Assembly: GCA_907165065.1 (NCBI GenBank)
Contig: OU015524.1
Coordinates: 55,779,295-55,843,294, forward strand
Source of the DNA: Caprimulgus europaeus
Lineage: Eukaryota; Chordata; Aves; Caprimulgiformes; Caprimulgidae
Length of the DNA: 64,000 bases
Direction: 5' to 3'
This document shows positions 11,131 to 23,502 of this stretch, piece after piece (within the stretch, counting starts at the first letter, position 1; the number at the start of each line of letters is the position of its first letter). The notes beneath the pieces were generated by a model. It had not been told where the DNA came from. It ran no database searches and was given only the letters and a program-made list of their open reading frames with translations. A program made the translations under genes and the position numbers.

Positions 11131-11274
11131 CTTGCTCAGCTGCTCTTTGATCCTTGATAAAGTTCCAAGAATTTCATTCACTTCCTCTTGGGAAACTTCT
11201 TTTGTAACAAGTTGCGCTGTTCTTGCAACCATTTTGTACTGAGCTTCCATTGCAGGCAAGTTCTGCTTGATATC
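11131..11274 (-). CDS. SYNE1: SYNE1 exon: rod, with an unusual donor
   Basis: 144 nt, phase 0 to 0, 48 codons, from DIKQNLPAMEAQYKMV to LSRIKEQLSK. The end is fixed by the next exon, which resumes at VKEYS as in human (LTK then VKECYS). This makes the donor AAG followed by GTTGCA, far from the GTAAGT consensus. The other GT sites downstream that I examined would break the frame or add unmatched residues. The 332 bp intron (10799-11130) holds nothing else. Confidence 0.88.
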
Positions 11275-11698
11275 CTGAAAAAATATTTCAACAGCAACAT
11301 TTATGAAATCATGAGAGATATGTCTGTTCTCTAGAGATAAAAGATATATATTCTAATTATAAGTTATTTTCATTGTTGATTTTAATGACTACTGGGTTGT
11401 ATTTCAAATGCATGAAAACTGTGACAAAGGGTAAAAGTCAGCTCACCTGAAGGTGATTTGAAACTACATAGAAAGAAATATCTAACGGGACAGTGTTTTG
11501 GAAATACATTCTAGAAAAGTCACTCAGAATTCAATGATTTCTATTTGCGATAGCAGAAACTATACAAAAAGCACCACTAGTAAAATAAATAGTAATAATG
11601 GAAGTGTATACTAAAATAATTTTATGCTCTTAGTTTTAAATAGTTACAAGTTTATCTCTTACGAAAGAGAAAGAAAGGAATGTAAGGAAGACACTTAC

Positions 11699-11851
11699 TT
11701 CTAAATCTTGTACAAAGGTTTTGACATCAAGGAAGGACACTTCTACAGGGACTGAAAATTTCCTATTGCTTCCATCAATAAAAGCTGTCAGATGGGCAAC
11801 ACCATCCAAGTATTCCTTCCTCATTTTGTCCAATTCATCTGCTCGAGCATA
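11699..11851 (-). CDS. SYNE1: SYNE1 exon: rod, VEVSFLDVK segment
   Basis: 153 nt, phase 0 to 0, 51 codons, starting YARADELDKMRKEYLDG and ending VEVSFLDVKTFVQDLE. It is more divergent from human in the middle (FIDGSNRKFSVP) than its neighbours. Acceptor tttcttag, donor GTAAGT. A 424 bp intron follows (11275-11698) with nothing recognisable. Confidence 0.94.
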
Positions 11852-13304
11852 CTAAGAAAATGTAAAGTAAAAAGAAACAAATAAAAAAAAATAACCACTC
11901 CAAATGAGATATCTGGCAATTAAGTAATTACTTAAGAGAATTAGCATGTTTTCAGTACAAAATAATAGAAACTAGTCTCTCAATTAGTTAGACATTAATT
12001 ATTTGCATCCGTTTCACTAGTGCTGATACTAAAAAGAACAATACTCACACAAGAGCTCAGCCTTTTCAAAGGTTTGCATCATTTGGAGAATGCCAGACTT
12101 TAATTTGTTTCTAACTTAGAATCAACATCTCAATTCATTTCTCATTACCTACAGCATCAATTTTGAAAATCAGCAAGGAGAACATGAAAAGCATAGAAAA
12201 GCTGAAGGATAACAGAAATTTCAGTAAAAGAACTGCTGGCTGGAGGAAGGGGAAACACAGATCTTAGAAAATGGAAAGAGCTGTATGACAGAAATGGTGA
12301 AAAGCTAGTGAGAAAAATTATATAGCCAGCACATGAAAGAAGCTGCATAAGTAGGGGAAGAGACATTTACATCCTGAGCATTACTGTTTCCACATTGAAT
12401 CACCGTAAATATCATCAGCAAAAAAAGCTTAAGAATTTTCTAGTCGACAGCTTGGAAAAGTTACAGCAAAAAAGGGGCAATCATCATTTGCCTTTCCATT
12501 TAACATGACCGCAATGAAAATAGTAAAGAAAATAGATTCAGTATCTTCAAATAGGCAACTGCTATTTAAAATCACTGGAAAGGGGAAATATCATTAGGTG
12601 TATATTGACTACAGCAAAAATATTTTCTAATATGTTTATGAGGTGAGAAATAGTTCTGTGTAATTTAGCTCATATCCTCTCTTTGCTTTTTAAAGAGGAA
12701 ATATAGAAAAAAAAATTACAATCAGCTAAATTTCTTCCATGAAATAAAGGGTGTTTTTTTCACTTACTATCAGTGCTTCTTTACGCATAAGATAGAATTA
12801 ATGTCTGACCAATAATTTGGGGAAAAAATTGAGTTAATTAACTTCCATTGTACTTGCTTATGGTTGCAGTACAATAATTGAATGCAATTTTCATTAAAGA
12901 GAAGTAAAAATATTCACTTTAACTTTATTTATTTTCACGGTTTAGTTTTACAGAGCTTTAACAGTAAGAATAGCTACTTAAAATCAATAATTTTCTTCGA
13001 AGAAAAGTAGAGGATATGTATAAATAATATTCACTGTATCAAGGCAGGAGACCATAAATAAAAACTACAGCTTATAGTAGCTGAAAGTGTCAAAAAATAA
13101 AAAGCTGTATAAAGAAAAAGATAAAAAAGGAAAAGCCCCAATAAAATAAACTGCTGTCAGGGATTAATTTCTAGTTTAAATAATGACAAACAGTTAGGCA
13201 CTTTAGTAAGATGTCCTATAGACCTGCTAGTGGCGTAAATTTGTCTGGCTTGCAAGGAAATGACCAAGTAAATATTTAAAAGTAACAACAGCAAAAAAAC
13301 ATAC

Positions 13305-13469
13305 CTGCTTAACTTGTATAAACAGTTCTCTCCATCTTCCATTTAGTAACAGAAGTTGCTGTTTAAGGTCTCTGGAAATGGTCTCATCACATGTTTCAAT
13401 CAGAAAATTACCAGCATCATTCATGGCTGTGTGCTGTTGGATCCAATGAGGTAAGTGCCGGAAGAAATC
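13305..13469 (-). CDS. SYNE1: SYNE1 exon: rod, LPHWIQQHTAMNDAG segment
   Basis: 165 nt, phase 0 to 0, 55 codons, from DFFRHLPHWIQQHTAM to LLNGRWRELFIQVKQ. The motif L..L..RWREL is the usual third helix of a spectrin repeat. Acceptor ttcttatcag, donor GTATGT. The next intron (11852-13304, 1.5 kb) is AT-rich with nothing recognisable. Confidence 0.97.
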
Positions 13470-13548
13470 CTGATAAGAAAATGAAAACACTTTTCTGAAA
13501 CCTTTTCACTTAGTCTTTATCCTAAATCACAAAACTAAAACTTAATCA

Positions 13549-13905
13549 TGTCGTGGTTTTTAGCTTAAAAAGAGCTGGGTTTCTTTTTCAGTAGTTAGAG
13601 TAGTGCTGCATTTTGCTTTCAGCCTGGGACTTATTATGAGAGAGACACTGATAACACACCAGTGTTTGCATTTTTGTCACTGGAAGTGAAGGACTCTGTG
13701 TTCTGTTAGTCTACAAGCACAAGATTTAGGGGGGTGAGGAATATTTAATAATTAATAAATTAATAAGCTAAATTGGCATCTCAACCTACAAGCCTCCTTA
13801 TCCTTGCCCCTGATTCCTCTCCCCTATCGCCTGGGGGTGGGAGGGAAGTGGGTGAATGGCTGTGTTGGCTGCTACCCAAGGGCTAGCCCAGTAAAACTAT
13901 CACAA
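13549..13905. mobile_element. Possible LTR remnant (avian retrovirus-like)
   Basis: A segment of about 350 bp opens TGTCGTGGTTTTTAGC, a start shared by several bird LTR families. It has CAGCCTGGGACTTATT, GCTAAATTGGCATCTCAACC and a GC-rich CCTATCGCCTGGGGGTGGG block, unlike the AT-rich intron around it. It is degraded and lacks any coding part. Orientation and family are unsure. Confidence 0.4.
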
Positions 13906-16442
13906 ATCACCAGCTAATGGCTTGATAAAACTCTTTGAACAATTATCATCGGAAGCTGTTCATATCGGATATGCCATAACAGAATTTCAATGTCTGTGAA
14001 CATAACCTATGGAATGAAAAGCTATCACCAGTTTACTTACAGCTCATTTTTTGCTCCAGTGAGTAGCTTCAGTTAAACTAATGGAACTCCTCCTTATGAG
14101 CAAGCTCCTTCACTGAAAACACTCCTAGAGCTCATCTAATTTCTGTCTTGTCTTGAAACAGTATGGGCTGATAGAAACCTGGTCTATAAATAGACTGTAG
14201 AGAGATTATTCTCCTACTGTGAACTGCATGCAGCTTTCCAGGTTCTGGCATCCCAGAAGACCTAAGATGACTGATTCTTTATTGCTGCTTCCTCCTATCT
14301 CAGAGAGAGAGTGGGGAGGGTAAAAGGATGGTTTTCACTGACTTTTTCCCCCTATTTCAGTGAGACAGCCTAAATTGCCCAGCCATAGTGCCAAAGGTTC
14401 TGTGCATCTTGTAGGCACATATGCACACATAAATTGGTAGAGAAGACAAAAACCATGTCCCTCTCTTCCTTTTTGCTCTTCAAGAGGATGGGCAGTTGTT
14501 CCTAAGGCAGGTATCTCCAGGAGCTATTACTATACATATAACAGTGAACAAAACAGGACTCAATCACTGTCCCATGAGTGTCCACATCTCCTTTGACATG
14601 GCTTTGGCTTGTGCCTGCTACCCTTCTACCAAACAATGCACAGTTCAAGGGATGACACATCGCAAGGACTGTTCCCAACAGACTGAATCATGAGACCACC
14701 TTCTTTCAGGCAAGAAAGAGTAGCCACAAGGATGCAAGCTGAACCATGTCACTTGGTCCTTCGGACTAAGGAAAGGGCACTTACCCACTTTATTTAAGAC
14801 TATTGATCTACCCTACAATATTCCAAAACTGTTCATCTAATAGTGACAGTCCCATGCAATCCTTCACACAGGGATAGATGTGAAAAAGTCCTGTCCAACC
14901 GTACTGACAGTCATCCCAAGTTTCAGAGCTACAGTTCTGAAACTTGATAGTTTATACTTGTCAGAACTCATCCATATGTAAAAACAACAAAAAAAAGTTC
15001 CAATACAACCAAAAAGAAAACGTCAAATGGATATATACTGCTCAAATTTGTTGAGGAGAGAATTGAAGAACATACAGTGCTCTAAACTCCTACAGCTGAG
15101 ATGAGCAGAGTACAGGTGCTCTGTACTGATGTATCAGTGATTAAACTTAATCATGTCAGTAAATTGTATGTGCAGCTTGAGTCTTCTACTCGCAGTGGAG
15201 CACAGCCCTTGCTTTGTGCAAGGGTTACTCCCTGTAAGCACATCCAAAAATAAATTAAGTCTACTGAATCTGGCACTGGCTAGTTCTCCAATGATCAGGC
15301 TTATTAGAGGTCAAGAAGGAAAAAGTACATGGAGCAAACTACTCGCATCCTTGCTTCCTGCTTTGAAAATCTTTAAAGGTTAAATTATAAAACTGACCAG
15401 AGAAGCAAATATTTTTATTTTATTCATATATATGAATATAAGAATATTTCATTTCCAACACTGCCAAGTTATTTACATAAAACATACACAAGGAGCTAAG
15501 ATCAATCTGATCAGCTGAGGTCATTCTTCCTGCTCAGTAATAATAACTGCTGGTATTTCTATTATACCAGTCAATTGAAACCTTTTCACAGGTTTATTTT
15601 TTATTTAAAAAGTGTATTCTATTCTTTTACATCAATTTAAATTTACAATCTTTTACCAAGAATTATACAGTTCCATCATGTGTCATGAAATGGTCCTTCT
15701 TGACCTGATGTCAGTTTGACCTTACAACCTATTAAAACCATACTTTGGTCTGAATACGCGTATAGCTGCTACGTTGGGATTGGGTGTAAATGTAGCACCT
15801 ATTAAATGTAATATTTTTCAAATAAATCTGGGTCATTGTTGAAGTTTCACAAACATAAATCTTAGTGCTTCAGTACTCCAATATTAGAACAGAAAAAAAG
15901 ACAGCAAAATTATCTTTATAACTGTAGGTCCCCAAAAGGAATTGTCTAAAACATTCCTAAAATGCCAGGGAAATGGATTAATTACCCATCAAACACAACA
16001 ACATGTATTAATAATGTTGTCTTATGAAGGCAACTGATATTGAAATCTGCCATCTATATGGTATAAAAATCAGTGGAAAAAAAAATTTCTTTAAGTGTCT
16101 TTATATGCAGCACATAACTATGTACTTTGGTGTTAAAAGCCCTATTTGCCTTTGGGTGAAACATGTAACATTCCTATTTCTGAGCAATACTGCTGCCTTA
16201 TATTCATGTGAAAAATGCCTATAACCATGTTATCACAGATGATGCCTTCCTTCATTGTGTGTACGTGTCTGTACACAATTTATGTGCAAATGTTGAAACA
16301 ACTATCATGAATGTAGACAGCATGCCAGAAAGTGAAAAAAATCTCCTCTTGTGTGACATTTTGACACCTAAGCAAATGCAAAAACATATCCCACGTTTCA
16401 GAATTTACAAAATAGCCAGACACATATGCTATTAGTGCATAC

Positions 16443-16645
16443 CTTTTTAGAATGTTCAGGCTGATTCAGCATTTTTTCAGCATCTTCCAACCAAGCTTGT
16501 AGACCTGCCACAGTGCTGCTGTATCTGTCCCAGTTAGCGATTACTTCTTCCAACATGCTTCTTACGCTTCTCACCTCTACTGAGAGGTTCCTCCATTGTG
16601 CTGTTGTTTCATTCATGAATTTCATCACATTCTCAACTTCTTCCA
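16443..16645 (-). CDS. SYNE1: SYNE1 exon: complete helical segment of a spectrin-like repeat
   Basis: 203 nt. It begins TG (completing Val), reads EEVENVMKFMNETTAQW, RNLSVEVRSVRSMLEEV, IANWDRYSSTVAGLQAW and LEDAEKMLNQ, and ends at Lys, phase 0. The repeated W and heptad leucines are typical of spectrin repeats. Acceptor tgtatgtcag, donor GTATGC. The 3 kb intron after it (13470-16442) contains a possible LTR remnant. Confidence 0.97.
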
Positions 16646-18165
16646 CTGACATACAGGAAAAACATTGATTGTTTTAGTTCATTATTATTTCTGTAAAACT
16701 TAATTTTATATTATGCTTATGCATTCTCATCAGGGAATTATATTTTACTGTGAATTCTATTTCAGTAGGCTTTTATATACACATGCTCGGTTCACAGACC
16801 AATTTTAGTGCAAAATTACAACTAAGAAATTAAACCTGTGAATTAAAGACTAAGGAAAGTACATAAAATGTGCTATATTAAAAGAGTCACACTGCATATT
16901 CAGTGTCTTGTTCATTTCTAATCTGTAAGAAAAGAAATCAAGACAGAAAGTTTTCTTAAAAAAAGCATAAAATAATAGAGATGCATAATGTACAAACATA
17001 TACCGCATTGAAAAGTACTGAATTAAATTCTGATTGTTCTTCCACTTACTTTTAAACCAAACTGCTATTAATTTTTGCCATTTAATTTTTAGTATTTACC
17101 TCACAGCAATAAAAGAAAAAATGTGTCCTCATTCCAGAAGACAAAAACAGAGAGAAGAAAAAGGACCCAAGCAAATCCTGAGACTTCATAAAACAAGCAT
17201 AATATAGATAATTTAAAAAACATTTTTTAGCTAAGATGTCCTTTAATTTGCACTGTTTTTTCTGAATTCATATAAGTGAGCAGATGCCCTTTAGAAAATA
17301 ATTTCTTAGATTTTTTTAATCTATTAATTTTATTCTTTGTAAAAATACCCTGTAAAAAATGCTTACTTTTGTAAAATTTGGGTGTCACCATCATTAACTT
17401 AAATTTCACAACAAAAAAAGATATCCATATTCTCTCCACATATGCTAACCACTCTACCAGCTGCTGCAACCCTCCTCCAACATTATTGTGTTATCTCCTC
17501 AGCAGAGATTAAAGTGATCTCATGTCTGGAACTATCTAGGTCAAATATTGCCCTCATGTATTCTCACTGAACTCAGCAGTAGTCAGGAATTACAGGGAGC
17601 AGCTGTTTAATCAACTACACATTTTCCCCATGTATATCTATACTTCAATGACCATTTGGGTTCCTCTTATAAGTTTTAACAGTTAATGAAAAATCTTCAA
17701 TAAATCAGAGAATAGTTTTGCTACTTTATTGAGATGAACTCTCTATTTGTGGCTTTCCAGTGAATTAAGTCAAGCCGTGGAGCATTTCTAGTCATCACAA
17801 CATGATCTTCCCTATTCATAATTTAGTCTCTGGCACACTTTTGACACAAATCAACAATGCTGGGACAATTCAGAAGCTAGCATGGACTATGGATTTCTCC
17901 CATTAGGAAGTCTGAACATGACCACCCTCTTCTGCAGATTAAGCAATCTTAAGAACAGGAGAGCAGGCTGCTCTGTACCAGCTTTGTTTATGCTAGAGAA
18001 TATGTGAAATTGCTACGACAGGCTGTAGCCTCTTCTGGTGAACTGCAGATACTGTACAGCCCTGCTGCATGGAAGGAACAAGTATTAGGAGATCTTTTTA
18101 GGGGATATTTATGTCTAAAGAGATTAAAATTGTGTCCTCATGACAAAAGAAACTTAAGCATTTAC

Positions 18166-18262
18166 CTGAACCATTTGCTTTGGCATACACATCAGCTGCT
18201 CGTTTCAAGATCTGGTAAGTAACTTCATACTGCTCAAAGAACTTACTATTTTCAATAACAGA
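18166..18262 (-). CDS. SYNE1: SYNE1 exon: rod, NSKFFEQYEVTYQIL segment
   Basis: 97 nt, phase 0 in and one base (G) over at the end. It reads SVIENSKFFEQYEVTYQ, then ILKRAADVYAKANGS. Human has SFIENSKFFEQYEVTYQ. Acceptor cttttcag; donor GTAAAT. The next intron (16646-18165, 1.5 kb) shows nothing recognisable. Confidence 0.96.
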
Positions 18263-18524
18263 CTGAAAAGAAAAAAAAAATATAACAGACAAAATAAAGA
18301 TAGTTATTAAGAATAAGGATATTTTTTATGAAATTACATCCGGACAGTGATGACAACTTTTAACTTCAGTATTCTCTATTCATTTTTTTTCATTATTATA
18401 AAAGAATATTTAAATTATCATCATTATAAAATAGCATATATATTTTACCTTTTCAAATAAATGGTACAGCAGAGTCTCCCTTTGCAAATACAATTTATTT
18501 ACTTTGCATATGGAAAGATTAGCA

Positions 18525-19184
18525 GTGGAAGTGGATGAAAAGCTGGACATGAGCCACCAACGTGCATCTGCAGCCCAGAAGGGCAACTGCAATCTGGGCT
18601 GCAGCAAAAGAAGGTCGAGAGAGGTGATTCTGCCTCTCTACTCTACTCTGGTGAGACCTCACCTGGAATACTGAGTTCAGTTTTGGAGCTCTCAACAAAA
18701 GAAGGATGTGTACCTGTTGGAATGTGTCCAGAGGAGGGCCACAAAAATGATCCAAGGGCTGGAGCACCTTTGTCATGAAGATAGGCTAAGAGAGTTGGGG
18801 TTGTTCAACCTAAAGAAGAGAAGGCTCTGGGGGGACCTCATAGCAGCCTTCCAGTACCTGAAAGGTGCCTGTAAGAAAGCTGGGGAAGAACTGTTCACAA
18901 AGGCATGTAGCAATAGGACGAGGGGTGATGGCTTGAAACTATAAAAAGGTAGATTTAGGTTGGATATTAGGAAAAAGTTCTTCAATTTGAGGGTGGTGGA
19001 TCATTGGAACTGGTTGCCAAGAGAGATAGTGGAGGCCCCATCCCTGGAGGTATTCAAGGTCAGGCTTGATGGGGCTCTGAGCAATCTGCTTTAGTAAAGA
19101 AGTCTCTGTTCACTGCAGGGGGGTTGGACTAGATGACCTTTGAATGTGCCTTCCAACCCAATACATTCTATGATTCTATGATTA
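18525..19184 (+). mobile_element. CR1 LINE 3' fragment, about 660 bp
   Basis: It reads on the + strand, opposite to SYNE1, from the end of the RT region (GGACATGAGCC..., CCAGAGGAGGGCCAC) through the 3' UTR to ATTCTATGATTCTATGATT. It is 5' truncated and lies in the intron between the exons at 18262 and 22583. It carries several coding disruptions, so it is older than the 44 kb copy. Confidence 0.93.
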
Positions 19185-22100
19185 TTTAATATGTTCTTAG
19201 TCAGCTGGTTGCTGCCTTGCTGAAACTCACCAGCATATGATACTTTGAATGAGCAGAAACTGGGCAATTAACTTAAAAGTTAATGCAAACAGTTTTACAC
19301 AGAAATCTAAAGTGTAATCATTTTAATAAAATAAAAAAACCCCAAAACATCCACATAGGATACCACAAAAATCAAATACAGTTAAACTGTAAAAATCATT
19401 CCTGTATGAAGCCTTTGCAGAAAGGAAAGTTTCACTTTAAGAGATGAAAGACATTTGACTTATCCCTCAGTTTTCCTTTTCCTCCTTTGTAATTGGTAAA
19501 AATAAGATTAAGGAAACACTGCATAAACAGATGCTGCTTTTTCAAAGTGTGATACAGCACTTTTCCTTTGTGAGTGATGTTTTAGCTGTGCAATGTGTTA
19601 TAGCATGACAAATAATTTATCTGGTAACATTTTGGTTACAAAGTTATGGGTTTTTATCATTTATGCATCTTTATCCTCTATAGCAAATGACAGACATTTT
19701 TTTAAAGGTCTTTCAGAAATGCTACTTCCTTTAAGTGTAATATATAATTATATCTCTATATTATGCAGGCATATTATGTCTTGCATTACCACTTTTAAAA
19801 AGGGACAAAACCCTGGGTTTTTTACAGGACTTTTATATTGCCTTATGTAATGTACTTAAAGTTTTGGAATAGTTTTGTGACTTATACTACCCACCATGCC
19901 TCCTCAGTTTCAGATCTACAAAATTAAGGCAAATACATCTTACATATGTCTCCATAAGCTTTGAAATGTCAGAATAGACAATGTGTACTAATGTGATTTT
20001 GGTAAACCAAATGAGGTCAAAGTTCAATGTACTTTGAAGAGGACAATTAGATTTTGTATATTCATCAATCCACATGGATGAATATACAAAATATATAAAC
20101 ATGAAAAACAGTTTTAAAAACTAATCTCACAGCCAGTATATATCTAAAAATCTTCTATTTTAAAATCTTTTACAGTTGCTATGCCAAATCACCACAGTTA
20201 TCTAGTAGGTAGTTTAGAAATGTGTTTAGAACCAAGGAAACTAGAAGTCAAGGACAATCAGAGTTTTTCTCTGCTCTACTATTAAAAAAAAAAAAAATCT
20301 GGCATGTATGAAGAACTTACATACTTTAACATGAATTATATGAAAAATTCCTGAGTTTCACTTTCTCCAAACCCATACACACAGATATTTTACCCTGACC
20401 CAAAAACTGCAAGACTTCATACGAGAAAGTAAAACACCATATCAAACAACTTACATAATGCTGATCTTGAGCATTTGGAAATACCTCAAAAAACTAAATA
20501 TAGACATTTTACTGATTAATATTGTCTTCAATTTGACAGGATCCCTTAAAAAAAAAAAAAAATGCTTTTCCCAAATCCATATAGCACACAGTGCTAAAAA
20601 AAATGCTCATACAGCAATGCCAAAACAGAGCTCCATGGGTTAAAATCCATAGATAACTATCCATTACATCTCCATTACAGCTGAGACTTTGGTACAGTGT
20701 ATTTTTCATGTTGGCGGTGTACAATATATGCTGACCTTTACTTTTGTTATATGACAGACAAGTGAAAAGAAAATGGGGTAAAGTAACAACCACTACTTTT
20801 ATTTTTAAGCTGCAGTACATAAATATTTTCTAGGCATATGTTCTATCCAGATCCTAACTACGCATGTTCCTGGAATGCTGACAGTGCTCAGTCTGCTTTG
20901 GCAGACAAACAAACTTACATTTTTATCTCCTACTAATGTCGTCACTGACTATAAGGTACTGACTACAGCTTTACTTTGTAAGACTCCTAATTTATTGGGA
21001 GAGTAACACTTAGCACTTGGTCCTAGAAAATTGATCCCAAGTAAGCCAAGGCAAATAAAGTCTCATTCCATGACTGCACACCTGGAAGGAGCCAGAAGTC
21101 AAGGCCACCAGGAATGGAACTGAGCTCTATTTATCTTGTTGTCTCAATTTCCTCATATTGATGTAATGCAGTTTCATAAATGATGCAGGGAAGCATTTTT
21201 TTCCCCCTAATAACCATCTCAGCACTAGCAGTCTGAAGCACAAGAATAATCAAGGCAATCACAAATTCACCACTTAAATGTTCATTGTAAAGCAAAAAAA
21301 AAAAGAAAGTGATATAACACAATAATCCAACGGTCAAGCTATCAACTTCCTCATTATTTCCCTTGTCACTTTTCAGTAGTTTTTTCAACAGTCTTACAGA
21401 GCATATAAATGGACTATAACTCCTAGCTATTGCACATCACTCTAGCATATTATGTTATTTTAAATAACTATCTGAATTTTACAAAGCTTGTCTAAAACAA
21501 GTCTTGATTCCTGAATTTTATGTGTCCTTAACTGCTAAAGTTTAAACATAGAAAGGGAAAAGCATGAACAGGTCTTAAATTCTCACTTTGTAGAGGAACT
21601 TTACTGAGCTTGAAGTTTGCTTCCAAAGTAATAAAAACTGGCTGTGGGGGCATCAATAACTTTCTCAACACAACGTCCTGGCTCTTAATGATTCTGTAAC
21701 TGTATGAATTTTTTCCAAACTGAATTTTCCTGTGCAATTTTCCTCATATGGATTAGATAGAAGGGAAAAACTTATTTAGCCCAGCTTTGCTTTTGAAAGA
21801 ATCCCTCATGCCCTCATGTAGAAGTGCAGCAGTGGTACTGTTCTATCAGCCACTTGGCACTGCAAGTGTGGGTTTAACAAGATACAGCAGCGTAAGATTG
21901 AAAGGGAACACATCAATGAGCATTTGTAAGTCAATAGCCTCTGTTTCTTAACATGATATATGGATGATGCAGAGCTGGAGGAATCTCTTTCCAGATTGGA
22001 AATAAAGGAATGGTCTAACATATTAATGCTGATCAGGAAAAGAAAAAACATTCTTTAAAAGAACAAAATTACTCCCTTACCAAATTGTATTCTGAACAAA

Positions 22101-22582
22101 CACACAGAGGCATAAGTTTTTTTTTTTTTTCCCTTCATTTGAAGAAATGAGAGACTGCAGGCCAAAAACATCCTCTATCTACAATTATTTTGTTTATAGT
22201 CACTATAAAGTGCATCTATGCAGTTGTAAAAGAAGAATAAACTAAGTTCTTTGGAACTAAGGTAAATTAAAATCTAGGATTTTGAACCTCCAGATATGCT
22301 TTGTAAGTTGATGGTTGGTGAGTTGGCAGCTAGGACATTGTATTATCTCTTCAAAAACAGAAATAAAGACAAGTACTTTAATTTTTAGCCTTTTGACTAA
22401 AAATGTGTTCCTCCATGGGGAAGATAGATTCACCTCTGAAAAGATATTCCATAACAATGCAGTCATATAGTTGACGACTGTCAAGTCTAATTTCTGCTTA
22501 TGTTTTTTTTACTAATTTCCAGTAATCTTAAATATGAATATTTCAAAAATAATTAAAAAAGAAGATGACAACCCCAACTTAC

Positions 22583-22751
22583 AATGTAATTCTGAAGAAG
22601 TAGTTCCACTGACTCTCGTCTTCCATATTTGATAATCCATGATTTTAACTTTGATTCTGCAAGGACTAAGAGTGACAGTAGACGGTACTTCAGTTCCAGA
22701 AACTCCATCTTCAACAGATGGAGCTCAGATGAAGAGACAACAAAATTAAAC
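22583..22751 (-). CDS. SYNE1: SYNE1 exon: rod, KSWIIKYGRRESVE segment
   Basis: 169 nt. It begins with G (completing Arg), reads FNFVVSSSELHLLKMEFLE, then YRLLSLLVLAESKLKSW and IIKYGRRESVELLLQNYI, and ends at phase 0. It is among the best conserved rod exons. Acceptor ttttatag, donor GTAAGT. The intron that follows (18263-22582, 4.3 kb) carries a CR1 piece at its low-coordinate end. Confidence 0.97.
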
Positions 22752-23307
22752 CTATAAAATGAATCACACTGTAGTAAAATACAACAACATTCTTTTTTTT
22801 TTGCAGGAAAGACTGAAAGCTTTAGTTACAATGCAGATATTTTTCTAAATATCTGCAGAAATTCAGAGTCTACAAACATTTAATTAGGCATAATTATCAT
22901 CCTGATGACTGTTCTTGAATAGAAAATTAATTAAAATTCTGTTTATTCATAGAAATAATCAGTTGACATCTGTTACTAAGTTTTACAAAATAATTTTTAT
23001 TTTCTTTTTTCACATGCATCCTGGCTGTTGTTACATAATATTTCTTCCAGGGACAAGTAATAACAGGATCAATTTTAAAAAGTATTCCCTTCCAAAACCC
23101 ACAGCTGATTTTGATTCTTATCAATCTGTAATGCCTCAGGCTTTTTGGTATATTTTTATGCATATTCTAGGAGGTTCTTCCTTCCAATTTTTTCCTGCTC
23201 TCCACTGAGAAACATAATCAGACAGTGATTTCTACATGAACAGATTAAAAAGCAAACAGGTTCCCTTTCATTCACACAGGGTTTTTATTTCAGATCGAAA
23301 GCCTTAC

Positions 23308-23420
23308 CTCTCTGCCATATCCTCTAATTGGTCAGGTGGAACAGGCACCCCGTTAACAGACCTGGCCCTGTGGATCTCATGGAATGCCTTTTTGTGACCA
23401 TCTATGTTTTTCAGCAGATC
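23308..23420 (-). CDS. SYNE1: SYNE1 exon: rod, PVPPDQLEDMAE segment
   Basis: 113 nt, entering at phase 0 and ending after AG of an Arg codon. It starts DLLKNIDGHKKAFHEI, has SVNGVPVPPDQLEDMAE, and is close to human throughout. Acceptor aatcag, donor GTAAGG. The next intron (22752-23307, 556 bp) holds nothing recognisable. Confidence 0.96.
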
Positions 23421-23433
23421 CTGATTTGATTTT

Positions 23434-23502
23434 AAGAAAGAGAGAGATTGAGAGAGTGAGGCAGGCAAGAGGGAGACAGAGATAGAGAGAAAGAGAGAGA
23501 AG
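23434..23502 (+). repeat. GA-rich simple tract before a SYNE1 acceptor
   Basis: Imperfect AGAG and AAAG units on the + strand, giving an extended CU-rich tract in the transcript 14 to 82 nt before the acceptor of the exon at 23308-23420. It probably serves as an over-long pyrimidine tract and possible PTB-binding region; the binding is inference. Confidence 0.75.
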
